Source of the DNA: a virus
Length of the DNA: 49,822 nt
Virus record (IMG/VR): IMGVR_UViG_3300037502_001368
Location: 1-49,822 of that record
Reading direction: 5' to 3' (one strand)
In this document: positions 30,793-39,843 of the stretch, piece by piece
Layout of the letters: every line of letters starts with the position of its first letter
Numbering within the stretch: position 1 is the first letter of the stretch
Translations under genes and position numbers: made by a program
The notes under the pieces: model-generated
Told to the model about the DNA's origin: nothing
Seen by the model: the letters and a program-made list of their open reading frames with translations, nothing else
The model's database searches: none

Positions 30793-31253
30793 GTTCGGCC
30801 TCTCGTTGCGTCTCGGAAACGTTTATAACAAGCCTCTTGGTCTGGATCAATATGCAAGAATACCATCCGGCACATCGCGAGGTGGAACTGATCTGGCCTG
30901 TTCCTGTGGTCTTCTGGCGAGTACAGCGGCGCCCACAGGTGCGTCTCGGGATCGTCCGGGCGGAAAAGCCAGCCGGCATCGGAGTCCCATGCCAACAGGT
31001 AGCGCATAGTGCCGCGTTGAATGTCGCGAGAATAGACGTATGCGTGTCGATCTGCATCCCAACGCCAGCGCAGAGCGTCATAGATCGGTGTGCCGTCGAG
31101 CGATAGCATGTTGAAGCAGATCTTCGCGATGCTCGTAGTGCCAAGAGCGTGCAGCAACATAGGGATGTACTCTTGCACAGATCTGCGCGACAGGCGCACC
31201 TCGATCAGTACCTTCTCTTTATCAGCCCCGTGGGCCAATCCTCGATCCGCCAC
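30789..31253 (-). CDS. Hypothetical protein, 154 aa (GTG start)
   Basis: GTG 31253 lies within the end of the resolvase gene (32 bp overlap) and has GGGAG eight bases upstream. The protein is mixed alpha/beta with many Trp, Tyr, His and Arg residues (YDALRWRWDADRHAYVYSRD, WLFRPDDPETHLWAPLYSPED). No recognised domain. It ends with ATGA overlap onto the next gene. The start could be a little further downstream. Confidence 0.5.
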   Translation of the reverse strand: MADRGLAHGADKEKVLIEVRLSRRSVQEYIPMLLHALGTTSIAKICFNMLSLDGTPIYDALRWRWDADRHAYVYSRDIQRGTMRYLLAWDSDAGWLFRPDDPETHLWAPLYSPEDHRNRPDQFHLAMCRMVFLHIDPDQEACYKRFRDATRGRT

Positions 31254-31698
31254 GTCCCACTCTCCCTGCCGCCCATAGCCCTAGAGCCACGGCGTCGTAG
31301 ACGTTGTGATCGTATCCGGCAGACTCGACGGGCGCAAGCATGGCGCGCTCCTCGTCAGTCAACACCGCATAGATCCTACGATGGTGGATCGGCTTAGGCA
31401 AGTTTCCTTTCCATGAAAACGGCTTAGTAAAGGAAACTTTGCCCCTAGATCTCTTTGCGTGGGCCTCGATGGAGGCCACCGTGGCGCGTAGGCGATCTAG
31501 ATCCTTATGCGCGGCCCCGAACGTGTCGTAGTTCTGGGGCGTCTCAATCATCCAGCGGGCTGCAACATCCGGTAGCAGGGTAGCCAGATCCCGCACGGTG
31601 GCGTTGCCACAAGCCACGAGTACGCCCTCGGCATACCTCGCCCACGCAAAGCCCCGTGCGGCGGGATCTATCGCTACGATTACGCCTTCGGCTCCCAA
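31222..31698 (-). CDS. RuvC-like Holliday junction resolvase, 158 aa (TTG start)
   Basis: The RNase H-like fold of RuvC is visible: AIDPAARGFAWAR with the first catalytic Asp, a second acidic residue in MIETPQNYD, and a C-terminal pair in DHNVYDAVALGLWA. Length (~158) equals other RuvC nucleases, which cut four-way junctions before packaging. No ATG is available near the N-terminus; TTG 31698 has GGGAGG eight bases upstream and overlaps the polymerase stop, so it is the best start. A 14-bp inverted repeat lies within the coding region at 31397-31443. Confidence 0.75.
   Translation of the reverse strand: MGAEGVIVAIDPAARGFAWARYAEGVLVACGNATVRDLATLLPDVAARWMIETPQNYDTFGAAHKDLDRLRATVASIEAHAKRSRGKVSFTKPFSWKGNLPKPIHHRRIYAVLTDEERAMLAPVESAGYDHNVYDAVALGLWAAGRVGRGGSRIGPRG
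31397..31443. repeat. Inverted repeat inside the resolvase gene
   Basis: GGCAAGTTTCCTTT (31397-31410) pairs with AAAGGAAACTTTGCC (31429-31443) with one bulged base and an 18-base loop. The stem is too long to be expected by chance in a 480 bp gene. It could form a hairpin in mRNA or, in duplex DNA, a cruciform. Confidence 0.7.
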
Positions 31699-33920
31699 GG
31701 GATAAGCCTCCCGTCTGCATCGTAACGCGCAGACGCCTCTTTGTACCACCGACGCATCAACGCGGGATCTGCGTCCACGGTGACGTCCCGGATGTAGGTT
31801 CGCATACCTTCGCGCATGATCGCCGCCATAGCGGGAGCCCATAGGTGGGCCGTCTCCTCCGGCCCCTCGGCGATCTCCTCGTCGTGGATGAACAAGACGG
31901 GACGCACTCCGTAGAGGTGCGTGCAGGCGTCCTCGATCTCCTGCTTCGACATAGTATGCCAGTACACGGTGGGTTGGGTCAAGATCTCGTATGCCTGCTT
32001 CGGAGGGAGATAGCACGCTACGGAAAGGCGCCAGATCGCCTCCTTGGCGCCGTCCGCCACGAGCCCTTGGAACCCCGTGTTGCAGCCGTCGCAATAGCCG
32101 CACGCGCCCCGCTGGCGGCCAGATCCAAACTGGGTGAACACGAATGACGGGGCGCTGGACAGAGCGTCGTTGATCAACGCCATATACTCCGGCCCTTCGG
32201 GCACCGCGCTCGACCACGTTGCGACGATATGGGCGGCGTATTGGAGGGCGATCTGCTGCCGCGCCTCGGGGTTATCCGTACGCTTACTGGGGTCAAGTTC
32301 TGCGGAGATTTCATACAGATCTACGCCCATGCCGGCCGCGTACGTCACAAGCGTACGAGCACCAAGACCTCCGGGGATCCCGAAGTTGGCGACCTTGGCC
32401 GCCTGTCGATACAGGGACTTTGCCTGTTTATAGTTGGGGTGTCCCTCCTTGAGCCAAGCGATCATCTCCTCGGTGGTTACGCCGGCGAGTTGGGCGGCGA
32501 CCGGGGCGTGGGCGTCGATGCCGGCGTTGATCGTGTCGCGTAGCGCGGACTTGCCGAACAACCAATAGTGGATCTGGGCAAGGCCCGCCAACTCCGCCGC
32601 CGCATAGTCCACCGAACAGAACACTTTACCCGGACGCGCTACCACGCACTCACGGAAACGGCCCTTTCTAGGCGGATTCTGAGCGTTGGTCCCGAACGAG
32701 GACGTGCGTCCAGACGCCACGAGGGGGTTGTAGTTGTAGGGCAGCAGGCCCGTAGTGCCGAGAATGGCCGGTTGGAGGTAGGTAGTACGCCACTTCTCGT
32801 AGTGCGCGGCCTCGCCCCAGCCCCGTAGTTCGGGGATCTCGCACTCCAGCAGCGTCTCGGAGTCCGTCTTGATCTGCCCCTCTGGGTATCGGCCGGACGG
32901 CTCGGTTACGGGTGCGGCGAGCCCCCGGCGCTCAAAGTCTTCTTTGATCAGGTTGCGCATATGCTTGGTGTCCTTGACGCCGTTGTTCCGCAACACTCCG
33001 ATGCGGCGCAGCCCTGCCGTAGCGTCTTCCAGCGCCTCCTCGATCTCCTGCTCCCACGTCGCGACAGTGGCGGGGTCTGTACGAACGCCCCACGCGGATT
33101 GAAGGTACAGCGCCAACGCGGCACGATTCTGGCGAGATTCGTCGATCACGCCCCCGTGGGTGGTGGTGATGGGGTCCAGCCCCTCGGACAAGCAAGGCGA
33201 GCCAATAGGGGCCTGTGCGAGCGCCACCATCATGGGGTACTCGGCGTCCCCCAGAGCGTAGTCGATGGCCGCTTGGGGCCATTCGCAGATCTTGAGCCCG
33301 TCTAGTTCGTGGTAGCGGAGACGCCAAGCGTCCTCGCCCTCCTTTCCCTCGACCGTGATGCCCAGACGGCGCTCCGTGCAGGCGGCCAAAGAGAACGACG
33401 GTGGCCTCCCCGTGGCGGGATCTGCGTCCAGCCACCCCTGCGCGATGGCGAGCAACTTCTCGCGGATCTGGGTATCGCAGACGCGGCCCTCGTTGTACGC
33501 ACGGAAGACGTGGTACGCGAACGTCGGATCTCTCCGCATGGCGTGCATAAGCACGGAGACGTCGAACACGAGGTTGTGCCCGACGAAGGTAACCTCGTTG
33601 TCGGGATCAAAAGCCCACCGCGCTACCTTCATGGTGCCTTTGCGATCGAGCAACGCTCGCCAGCCACGGGCGCCTCGCTCAAGGACGCCCAAGTCCTCGG
33701 AGCACGCCTCCGTGATCACACCGGGAACATCATCTCGGCCGGCCCACGACGAGCACACGAGGCGCATCACTCTGTTGCGGGTGTACGTCTTCTTCTTGCC
33801 ACGTTCGACGTACTCCACCATCGGCATACGGTACGTCTCAGTATCGAACGAGAGGCACCAAGGCGCCCGAATAAGATCGGTAGCCCCGGTGCCAAGGTCC
33901 GGCGGGTTCACTTCGTACAT
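31680..33920 (-). CDS. Family A DNA polymerase with 3'-5' exonuclease, 746 aa
   Basis: ATG 33920 follows AGGAGGACATC. The exonuclease domain has ExoI D26/E28 (SFDTET), ExoII with D120 (VGHNLVFD) and ExoIII Y221-x3-D225 (YALGD). The polymerase domain has motif A with D438 (CSVDYAAAELAG), motif B with R505, K509 and F513 (RQAAKVANFGIPGG) and motif C with HDE at 679-681 (FIHDEE). Phe513 at the motif B position usually Tyr/Phe in this family suggests discrimination against dideoxy nucleotides. A CGYCDGC cluster (607-613) precedes NTGFQGLVADGAK, a phage-type feature. No 5'-3' nuclease domain. It is the replicative polymerase of this phage. Confidence 0.9.
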   Translation of the reverse strand: MYEVNPPDLGTGATDLIRAPWCLSFDTETYRMPMVEYVERGKKKTYTRNRVMRLVCSSWAGRDDVPGVITEACSEDLGVLERGARGWRALLDRKGTMKVARWAFDPDNEVTFVGHNLVFDVSVLMHAMRRDPTFAYHVFRAYNEGRVCDTQIREKLLAIAQGWLDADPATGRPPSFSLAACTERRLGITVEGKEGEDAWRLRYHELDGLKICEWPQAAIDYALGDAEYPMMVALAQAPIGSPCLSEGLDPITTTHGGVIDESRQNRAALALYLQSAWGVRTDPATVATWEQEIEEALEDATAGLRRIGVLRNNGVKDTKHMRNLIKEDFERRGLAAPVTEPSGRYPEGQIKTDSETLLECEIPELRGWGEAAHYEKWRTTYLQPAILGTTGLLPYNYNPLVASGRTSSFGTNAQNPPRKGRFRECVVARPGKVFCSVDYAAAELAGLAQIHYWLFGKSALRDTINAGIDAHAPVAAQLAGVTTEEMIAWLKEGHPNYKQAKSLYRQAAKVANFGIPGGLGARTLVTYAAGMGVDLYEISAELDPSKRTDNPEARQQIALQYAAHIVATWSSAVPEGPEYMALINDALSSAPSFVFTQFGSGRQRGACGYCDGCNTGFQGLVADGAKEAIWRLSVACYLPPKQAYEILTQPTVYWHTMSKQEIEDACTHLYGVRPVLFIHDEEIAEGPEETAHLWAPAMAAIMREGMRTYIRDVTVDADPALMRRWYKEASARYDADGRLIPWEPKA

Positions 33921-33951
33921 GATGTCCTCCTACCGCACAGGTAACCGACCT

Positions 33952-34896
33952 CTACTTGGGGTCAATCAAGCCCAACTTGCTTTGCAACTCCTTGACTTCC
34001 CGCCCGGAAAGTTGAGAAGATCCGCAAGCGAGACGCAGCCTGAGCCGGTCCATATCGAGGTGGTTCTTGATCTCCTCCCACTCTTGGCGCGACAAGGTGA
34101 CGCCCCGCAAGCGGTAGTCCTCAAACGCCTCCCACGTCAACGGAACCCAGCGTTGCACGACCTCGGCGATAGCCTCGGCATACAGTCGGATCTCGTACTG
34201 AGCGTGGTCGTCCATGCGGAGCGACAGGAAGTGCAGGAGGTTGTGGAGATCAATCTTCCAGTACCATTGGGTGAACGTGCTCACAGGCAAGACGGTGCGA
34301 GCGATCTCCCTCGACACGGAGGGGGCGCTCTTGAGGTGCATCAGGCCCGATTCGTCGTTGATCAAGTCCTCGTAGACGTCAAACGCGGCGGTGGCGGATG
34401 CTGCCATCTTCCGTTGCGCCCGGAGTTGATCTCCCGGAAGGAGCGAGTCTCCGCGCCCCTGTTTGTTCTGCGCCGATTGGCCGGAAATGCACCCCGGTTC
34501 CGGGACGTAGAACTGGCGATCTAGGATCGAGTAGCGCGCCGAATACTCGTTGGTGCTCGACATGCGGTGCCTCAACCATTGACGGGCCACGAAGATCGGC
34601 GCCTTGATATGCAGTTTGATCTCGCACATCTCAAACGGCGTCGTATGGCGATGCCGCATCAGGTAGCGGATCAAGTTCCTGTCGTTGCTAACGCCCTTGG
34701 TGCCCTTGCCATAGGAGACGCGGGCCGCTTGTACGATCGCGGCGTCGTCACCCATGTAGTCGATCACGCGCACATGACCGTTACCAAGAACAGGACGTAC
34801 ATCAAACAGGAGATCTTCGACTTGGTTGACACACGGACGTCGGGAGGGTTGGGGCTCGGCGAGGAGTAGATCTTCGATTTCATGTTCATTCTCCAT
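33952..34896 (-). CDS. thyX: Flavin-dependent thymidylate synthase ThyX, 314 aa
   Basis: I chose ATG 34896 (MENEHEIEDLLLAE), with TTTGGAGGATCCT upstream. The ThyX signature RHR...S..EYS.RY is exact at residues 109-122 (RHRMSSTNEYSARY), and other family segments are present (ERLVxF region replaced by YLMRHRHTTPFEMCE; RTVLPVSTFTQWYWKIDLHNLLHFL near 220-245 in two parts). ThyX makes dTMP from dUMP with FAD, NADPH and methylene-tetrahydrofolate, and works downstream of the dCMP deaminase encoded at 49338. The C-terminal ~60 residues extend beyond the common core. Confidence 0.9.
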   Translation of the reverse strand: MENEHEIEDLLLAEPQPSRRPCVNQVEDLLFDVRPVLGNGHVRVIDYMGDDAAIVQAARVSYGKGTKGVSNDRNLIRYLMRHRHTTPFEMCEIKLHIKAPIFVARQWLRHRMSSTNEYSARYSILDRQFYVPEPGCISGQSAQNKQGRGDSLLPGDQLRAQRKMAASATAAFDVYEDLINDESGLMHLKSAPSVSREIARTVLPVSTFTQWYWKIDLHNLLHFLSLRMDDHAQYEIRLYAEAIAEVVQRWVPLTWEAFEDYRLRGVTLSRQEWEEIKNHLDMDRLRLRLACGSSQLSGREVKELQSKLGLIDPK

Positions 34897-34905
34897 AGGA
34901 TCCTC

Positions 34906-34940
34906 CAAAGAAAAGAGGCGGCCCACTTCCGTAGACCGCC
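34906..34940 (-). terminator. Leftward terminator with GGAA tetraloop upstream of thyX
   Basis: On the minus strand GGCGGTCTAC, loop GGAA, GTGGGCCGCC forms a 10-bp stem with G-T pairs (34940-34917), followed by TCTTTTCTTT. The GGAA loop is a stable GNRA tetraloop. It should end transcripts of the upstream gene before thyX, so thyX may also need its own promoter or readthrough. Confidence 0.8.
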
Positions 34941-34963
34941 CCTGAGTTTACCGCCTTACTCGA

Positions 34964-35629
34964 TCAGCCCAGCAAGCCGGCCTGTTGAGCGACCTCGGCG
35001 GGGATATGTCCCGCTTCGGCGGCAGAAGTCAACTCGGAGATCTGGCCGTCGTCCAACGGCTTGAACCGAATCTGGGTGTAGATCTTGTCGGCGTTGGCGT
35101 CCTTGCCCGGACGTCCCCAGACGTTGACCAGCACCAGCGTGCCGGCGCCGCCCTCGCCTTCGCCCTCCGTCCACTTCTCCATCAGCGTACCAACCAGAGA
35201 GTCGCGAGCGCCGATAAGCGCCTGCGTCGTGGCCTTGTCCAGAGACTTGAGGCCGTGGTCTTCTCCGGTCAACTCCACGAGGCGTTCGACGGCCTCACGG
35301 GCTTGCTCGTCTGCGAGCGGGATCCGGGCGAGGGCCGTGACAAGAGCCTTGAACTCCTGTGCGCGGATCGAGCCGGATTGGCCGGGGATCGACATGTCGT
35401 AGAGGTAGGTGCGCTCGTCACCAGCCTTGAGGCCGGCTTCACTGTCCGTGTAGACGCACGTCAGCGTGACGGGGACGATGTTCGCCTTCTTCTTCTGAGT
35501 CACCTTGATCGGCATAGCCTTGAGGACGAACACACTCTCACCGGCGTCGGTGGTGTGATCGAGGTAGAGGGTCTTGGCGTTGCCGCCATGCTTAGCCTTG
35601 GAACCAGCAGCACTATCGAAAAGGCCCAT
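34964..35629 (-). CDS. Hypothetical replication-associated protein, 221 aa
   Basis: I chose ATG 35629 (MGLFDSAAGSKAKHGG), which has GGAG eight bases upstream; an in-frame GTG at 35638 is the alternative. The first ~120 residues are beta-rich (FVLKAMPIKVTQKKKANIVPVTL, in two parts), the middle contains TLVLVNVWGRPGKDANADK. The protein is flanked by its own control region and a terminator, so it is expressed as a single unit, as abundant ssDNA-binding proteins often are. That role would fill a gap in the replication set, but there is no direct motif, and the acidic tail typical of SSB is absent. Confidence 0.5.
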   Translation of the reverse strand: MGLFDSAAGSKAKHGGNAKTLYLDHTTDAGESVFVLKAMPIKVTQKKKANIVPVTLTCVYTDSEAGLKAGDERTYLYDMSIPGQSGSIRAQEFKALVTALARIPLADEQAREAVERLVELTGEDHGLKSLDKATTQALIGARDSLVGTLMEKWTEGEGEGGAGTLVLVNVWGRPGKDANADKIYTQIRFKPLDDGQISELTSAAEAGHIPAEVAQQAGLLG

Positions 35630-35667
35630 TGGGCACACTCCATATTGGATGTCTTGGGGGGTAGTAA

Positions 35668-35745
35668 GTCAGCACCACGCTGACCCCCTCTTTATGGCAC
35701 GGCGCTCTTGAGAACGCCAGCCCATTCCTGTCAACCGTTTGTCAA
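35668..35745 (-). promoter_or_regulatory. Tandem TTGACA boxes and hairpin ahead of the 221-aa gene
   Basis: On the minus strand CTTGACA-AACGG-TTGACA lies at 35745-35729 (two boxes, 11-bp period). Downstream come GGCGTTCTCAAGAGCGCC (35718-35701), a near palindrome, CATAAAG (35696-35690), and a GTCAGC/GCTGAC hairpin (35684-35668). It most likely contains the promoter or operator for the gene starting at 35629. The -35-like box has no consensus -10 seventeen bases away. Confidence 0.55.
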
Positions 35746-35760
35746 GCCCTCCGGCGGCCC

Positions 35761-37446
35761 TCAGAGCCAAGTACCGTACCTGAGACGCTGGCGTTGTACG
35801 CCGGTTTCTTCAAGGTACTTCGCCGCCTTGCGGAGTTTGTGGAGCCGCACGCGCATCGCCCACGTCTGCTCCGGGAAGTCAACGTACACGGCATCCGCCT
35901 GCTGACCGGGGCGGTGGGTACGGGCGATCAACTGCTCGGCCAGTTGCGGTCCTTCCGGCGGCTCGATCAGGATGTTGTCGGCCCATGCTTGTAGGTTCTT
36001 GCCTGTCCCGTGCGCGTGGATGGATAGGGCGGCGTGCGGAACAGACGGCGCGGGCTCGTTCGTACCTGCCCCGTACACGGGGATGCCACGGGCGCTCAGG
36101 GCCTCCTCGATCGCCTTGGACGAGTACCAGAGCAAGCACCTATCTCGACTTTGCGCCATCTCAATGGCGTTCTCGATCACACCGTAGTCTAGCCAGATCG
36201 TCTCTCTGGACACGGAAACTTGTGGGCCGATCTCCTCCCACCGCTGCCACGCCCGGATCGTGTCTCGGTGCGCCCGCCCGTCCTTGCACGCCTCGATCAC
36301 AAGACTCGGCGAATCAAGTCCAACATACCCCGTGATGTACAGAAGTTGGCGGCGGAGGGCGCGGCCCCACTCCAGACGGGCGGCCAGCCACTCCTCGATG
36401 CTCGGACCGCCCTCGATGGCCGAATAGATCGGGCGGTAGTAGAAGCCGCACGACAACGTGATCGCGTGACGGTGCAAGTCCGACGCGGCCACGATCTCCG
36501 TACCGTCGGGCAACACCCACTCCTCCTTGAGACGCTTGAGCGCGTGCGTCACGGCCGCGTTGACCGGGGGGCGCCACGCTCGGAAGTAGAGCGAGGTGCC
36601 GACGCCGGCGTCCGCCGTGGCCACGACCCCCGGCACCGTGATCCTTCGCGCTGTATAGCCCCTACGGACGCGCTCGACTCCAGACGTATCTACGGCGCCC
36701 GACGCCGCCGCAAACGGCCTAGAGGGCCGTTCTGAGGGTTCTGGCGCGGGGGCTAGGGCCGCCAACGGGGCGAGGTACTTGATCGCCCCCGGAGCCGGCT
36801 CAGCGTCGTAGTCCAGCACGGTGGCCCACGTCTCCAGCGTGTGTCGATCTGTCGGAAGGAAACTGTACTCGCGGAGCACCATCTCGGAGAGATGCGCCAT
36901 GCGTTTGATCTGCTTCCCACTCAACGTGCCGCTGAGCACCACAAGGCGGGTGTCCGGGAATCCGACCATATAGTCGATCAGTCGGCGCGTCCGTGCTGAG
37001 TTAGGCTCCGCGAACTGATGCGCCTCGTCGATCACGATAAGGCGAGGCATCGCTTTTCGTAGATCTTCGCTGTGTTTCGGATGCGACAAGGTGCCGCTGG
37101 ACATGATCTTCGGCCAGTATCCCTCTGCTTCGGGGAACTTATGCTTCCAAGCGGCTAGATCCCTATGGGTCTTCGTCACTAGATCTGGCGGAACGATAAG
37201 GAGGCACTTGTCTCCGGGGATGCGTAGAACGTACCCCGCCAACAGTGAAGGGATCGTCTTACCGTGCCCAGCCCCGATCTCCCCGAACAACCCCTTGGGG
37301 GCCTCCATCGACTCCAGTTCCGCGAGGGCTTCGATCTGGATTGCACGCAACCGCCCCGCCAGCACGCTAGTGCGCTCCGGCAGAGGGCGCCCCTCCCACG
37401 ATCTGCGCGTCGGAAGGGCGAGGATGCGCGTCAGTTCACGCCCCAT
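35761..37446 (-). CDS. SNF2/SF2-type helicase, 561 aa
   Basis: ATG 37446 overlaps the primase-helicase stop by 11 bp. SF2 motifs: motif I EIGAGHGKT (57-64 region), DEAH box at 140-143 (VIDEAHQF), motif III LSGTLSG (~171-177) and motif VI IARTHRPGQQA near residue 510, the last typical of SNF2-like ATPases. A Pro/Ala-rich stretch (~232-260) separates the lobes. Such proteins translocate on DNA duplex and assist replication or recombination; they are common in phage replication modules beside primase-helicases. Confidence 0.85.
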   Translation of the reverse strand: MGRELTRILALPTRRSWEGRPLPERTSVLAGRLRAIQIEALAELESMEAPKGLFGEIGAGHGKTIPSLLAGYVLRIPGDKCLLIVPPDLVTKTHRDLAAWKHKFPEAEGYWPKIMSSGTLSHPKHSEDLRKAMPRLIVIDEAHQFAEPNSARTRRLIDYMVGFPDTRLVVLSGTLSGKQIKRMAHLSEMVLREYSFLPTDRHTLETWATVLDYDAEPAPGAIKYLAPLAALAPAPEPSERPSRPFAAASGAVDTSGVERVRRGYTARRITVPGVVATADAGVGTSLYFRAWRPPVNAAVTHALKRLKEEWVLPDGTEIVAASDLHRHAITLSCGFYYRPIYSAIEGGPSIEEWLAARLEWGRALRRQLLYITGYVGLDSPSLVIEACKDGRAHRDTIRAWQRWEEIGPQVSVSRETIWLDYGVIENAIEMAQSRDRCLLWYSSKAIEEALSARGIPVYGAGTNEPAPSVPHAALSIHAHGTGKNLQAWADNILIEPPEGPQLAEQLIARTHRPGQQADAVYVDFPEQTWAMRVRLHKLRKAAKYLEETGVQRQRLRYGTWL

Positions 37447-39814
37447 TGAGGAGCGCCTTGATCGCTTCGTAGGTCTTCTCGCTGCGATACGCTACGCGGG
37501 GCATATCGGAGATGATCGACAACGGAATCACGCTCCACGCCGTATTCTCGGCCCCGACCTCGGAGTCCTCAAGGCACACGGAGCGCAGCGTAGCACGGGC
37601 ATCTTGTGGATCTACGCCTTCCGCCTTGAGGCTGGAGCGCACGCCGGGATCTGACAGGAACGTAACGACGCGCACCAAGATCTGCTTCGTCTCTTGATCG
37701 AAGTAGGCCACGGAATCTTTGCGGTTCATGGCGATCTTGTCCGCGAGGAGCGCGAGGACGGCGCCGACGCTTCCCGAATAGAGCGCCCGATAGTGCCACG
37801 CCGTAGGAGTCCCCTCGACGCGGAAGCGGCTACCACGGGACAGGGGGACGTGGTTCTCGGAGATCCACGCGATATGCTCGCACAGGCGCCCCGGTTCTCC
37901 CGACGTCTTGAGCACCCAATCAGCGGTGTAGTCCCGACCACCGCGCTTACGGAGGAGATCAGCCGCAGCGTTGCCAACCCGGATGTAGCGGACGCGCTGT
38001 GTGATGGCTTCGACGTCATAGATCGTGCGCACGTCGTCAAGGCGCAGGGCGTCCTCGTTGTTGGCCGTGATCACCATGCGAAGGTTCCCGCGCAGCGTCT
38101 CGGCGTCCACGCCCTTACGCTCCACCTTATGCGTACTGTTGCCGACGAGCGATCGAAACTTGCCCGTGGCCGACTCGTTGCTCACCTCGTCGAGCCAGAT
38201 CAAGGGAGAGTTGCGGAGACGGCCGTTGAATCGGCTAACGGCCTCGTCGAACTCGACGTAGGTGCCACTGAGGAACTGGGCGAGCGCCTGAGCGATCATG
38301 GACTTGCCGGCGCTCGGAACGCCCGACAGGTAGAGCGCGCACAGAGGTTGATCGAACTTGAGGGCGAAGTGCAGCCACGAGAGGAGCCCTTCGCGATCTG
38401 CGCCAGCCAAGGCAGACAACCACTCGTTGACATCCTCGTGGTACGCCGGCGCGACCTTGACCCGCTTGCCGACGGGCAGGACCAGAGATCGGGAGCGGTG
38501 CGTGGCCTCGACGCGAGGGGCCTCGACGGTGAGATCGAGAATCACCTCGTCCACGAACGTTCCGTGGCTATTGAGTAGGTTCAACGTCGTAGATGCGCGG
38601 ATGCCGTACACCGCACCCCACAGGTCGATGAAGGCCGCCTTGTACGAATCGTCGTTACCGATGGGCTCGGTGTAGGTTCTACGCCCAGAATCCCAGATGT
38701 AGCGGGATCGGCCCCCGGTGTAGACGGATAGCGGGATCGGTCCCCACTCCGTCATTACCGTCTTCTGCGGCAGCACGTCGTGCGCGTCGTCGTCGGCGTA
38801 CTCTTGCGCCTCTACGATCCTCGACACCATGCTCCAAAGTTCGCCCACGGCCGTCTCCGGCGCGGTGTTGCCCTTGGTTGCGGCGGTAGCCGCCCGGAAC
38901 ATGGAGAACACGGCCAGCGGGGACGGGGACTCGCCCCGGACCTCGGAGTACACATCCACGAAGGCGTTGATCGCCCGGAAGGTGGTGCTATTGCGTTGCC
39001 CCTGAGCGTAGAACGGCTCGCCGGCGCGCAACTTCCCGATAAGCCCGTTCCAGCCTGCGCGGGCCATAGGATCTGCGAACTCCTTGACCACCTCGTCCCA
39101 ATCACTGTCGGAGATCTGTACGGCATCCGGGACTCCCGGAAGCGTGGCGGGGATAAGGGCTTCTCCGGGCGCGATGGTGGCGTCCGTCACGTTATTGATC
39201 CCACACTGGAGAGGTTGCCAGTGCTCCGGGATATGCAGGACAAACGTCGGATCTTGCCACGTCGGCGTGCCGTCTCGGATAACCTTGGGCATACGGAAAA
39301 GGCGCGTCCACTCCACCGTCGTTTCGTCCACCTCGACGTCCACGGAAGCCGTGGCGATCTTGGTGCGGACGTCCTGCACGATGGGGTTGGCAACCTGTCC
39401 GTACGCCACGGCCGGGATCGGGCGGGGCAGCATGAACACGATACGCACGCCACGGCGCGTAGTGAAGATCGCCGCGTTCGGGAACAGACGAGCCAGCAAC
39501 GAAACGTTGCGGATCGCCGTATCCGCGTCAGGCCACTCGCTGTGTTGGTGGCGATCAAGATCGACGAAGACGACCACCATCTTGAGCCGGTTCGCCACGT
39601 CTTCCATGCGAAGCACGTCCTTAGCCAGACGCGCACAGACGTCCTCCCCCTCGATCAAGTACGCCGCCCCGTGGGCATCGGTCGTGTACTCCATCTCCAA
39701 CGCGACACGGACATCAGTCAACGGGCTGATCTCCGTTGCGTCCGTAACCTCGGTGTCCCCACGCTTGCCCCATGCTGGCACAAACCGCGTACTGAAAACA
39801 GGGATCATAGCCAT
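37436..39814 (-). CDS. Primase-helicase (AEP/D5-like primase + SF3 helicase), 792 aa
   Basis: ATG 39814 follows GAGGAGGACAAAT. The N-terminal primase-like part has a D-x-D motif at 85/87 (VVFVDLDRH) and TTRRGVRIVFMLPRP. The C-terminal SF3 helicase shows Walker A GVPSAGKS near residue 500, Walker B LIWLDEVS and motif C LRMVITANNED. It would unwind the fork and make primers with the family A polymerase. The set lacks a DnaB-type helicase, so this is the likely replicative helicase. Next to the SNF2 helicase gene with an overlap, suggesting coupled translation. Confidence 0.85.
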   Translation of the reverse strand: MAMIPVFSTRFVPAWGKRGDTEVTDATEISPLTDVRVALEMEYTTDAHGAAYLIEGEDVCARLAKDVLRMEDVANRLKMVVVFVDLDRHQHSEWPDADTAIRNVSLLARLFPNAAIFTTRRGVRIVFMLPRPIPAVAYGQVANPIVQDVRTKIATASVDVEVDETTVEWTRLFRMPKVIRDGTPTWQDPTFVLHIPEHWQPLQCGINNVTDATIAPGEALIPATLPGVPDAVQISDSDWDEVVKEFADPMARAGWNGLIGKLRAGEPFYAQGQRNSTTFRAINAFVDVYSEVRGESPSPLAVFSMFRAATAATKGNTAPETAVGELWSMVSRIVEAQEYADDDAHDVLPQKTVMTEWGPIPLSVYTGGRSRYIWDSGRRTYTEPIGNDDSYKAAFIDLWGAVYGIRASTTLNLLNSHGTFVDEVILDLTVEAPRVEATHRSRSLVLPVGKRVKVAPAYHEDVNEWLSALAGADREGLLSWLHFALKFDQPLCALYLSGVPSAGKSMIAQALAQFLSGTYVEFDEAVSRFNGRLRNSPLIWLDEVSNESATGKFRSLVGNSTHKVERKGVDAETLRGNLRMVITANNEDALRLDDVRTIYDVEAITQRVRYIRVGNAAADLLRKRGGRDYTADWVLKTSGEPGRLCEHIAWISENHVPLSRGSRFRVEGTPTAWHYRALYSGSVGAVLALLADKIAMNRKDSVAYFDQETKQILVRVVTFLSDPGVRSSLKAEGVDPQDARATLRSVCLEDSEVGAENTAWSVIPLSIISDMPRVAYRSEKTYEAIKALLNGA

Positions 39815-39843
39815 ATTTGTCCTCCTCGACCCACAGGGGGGGT

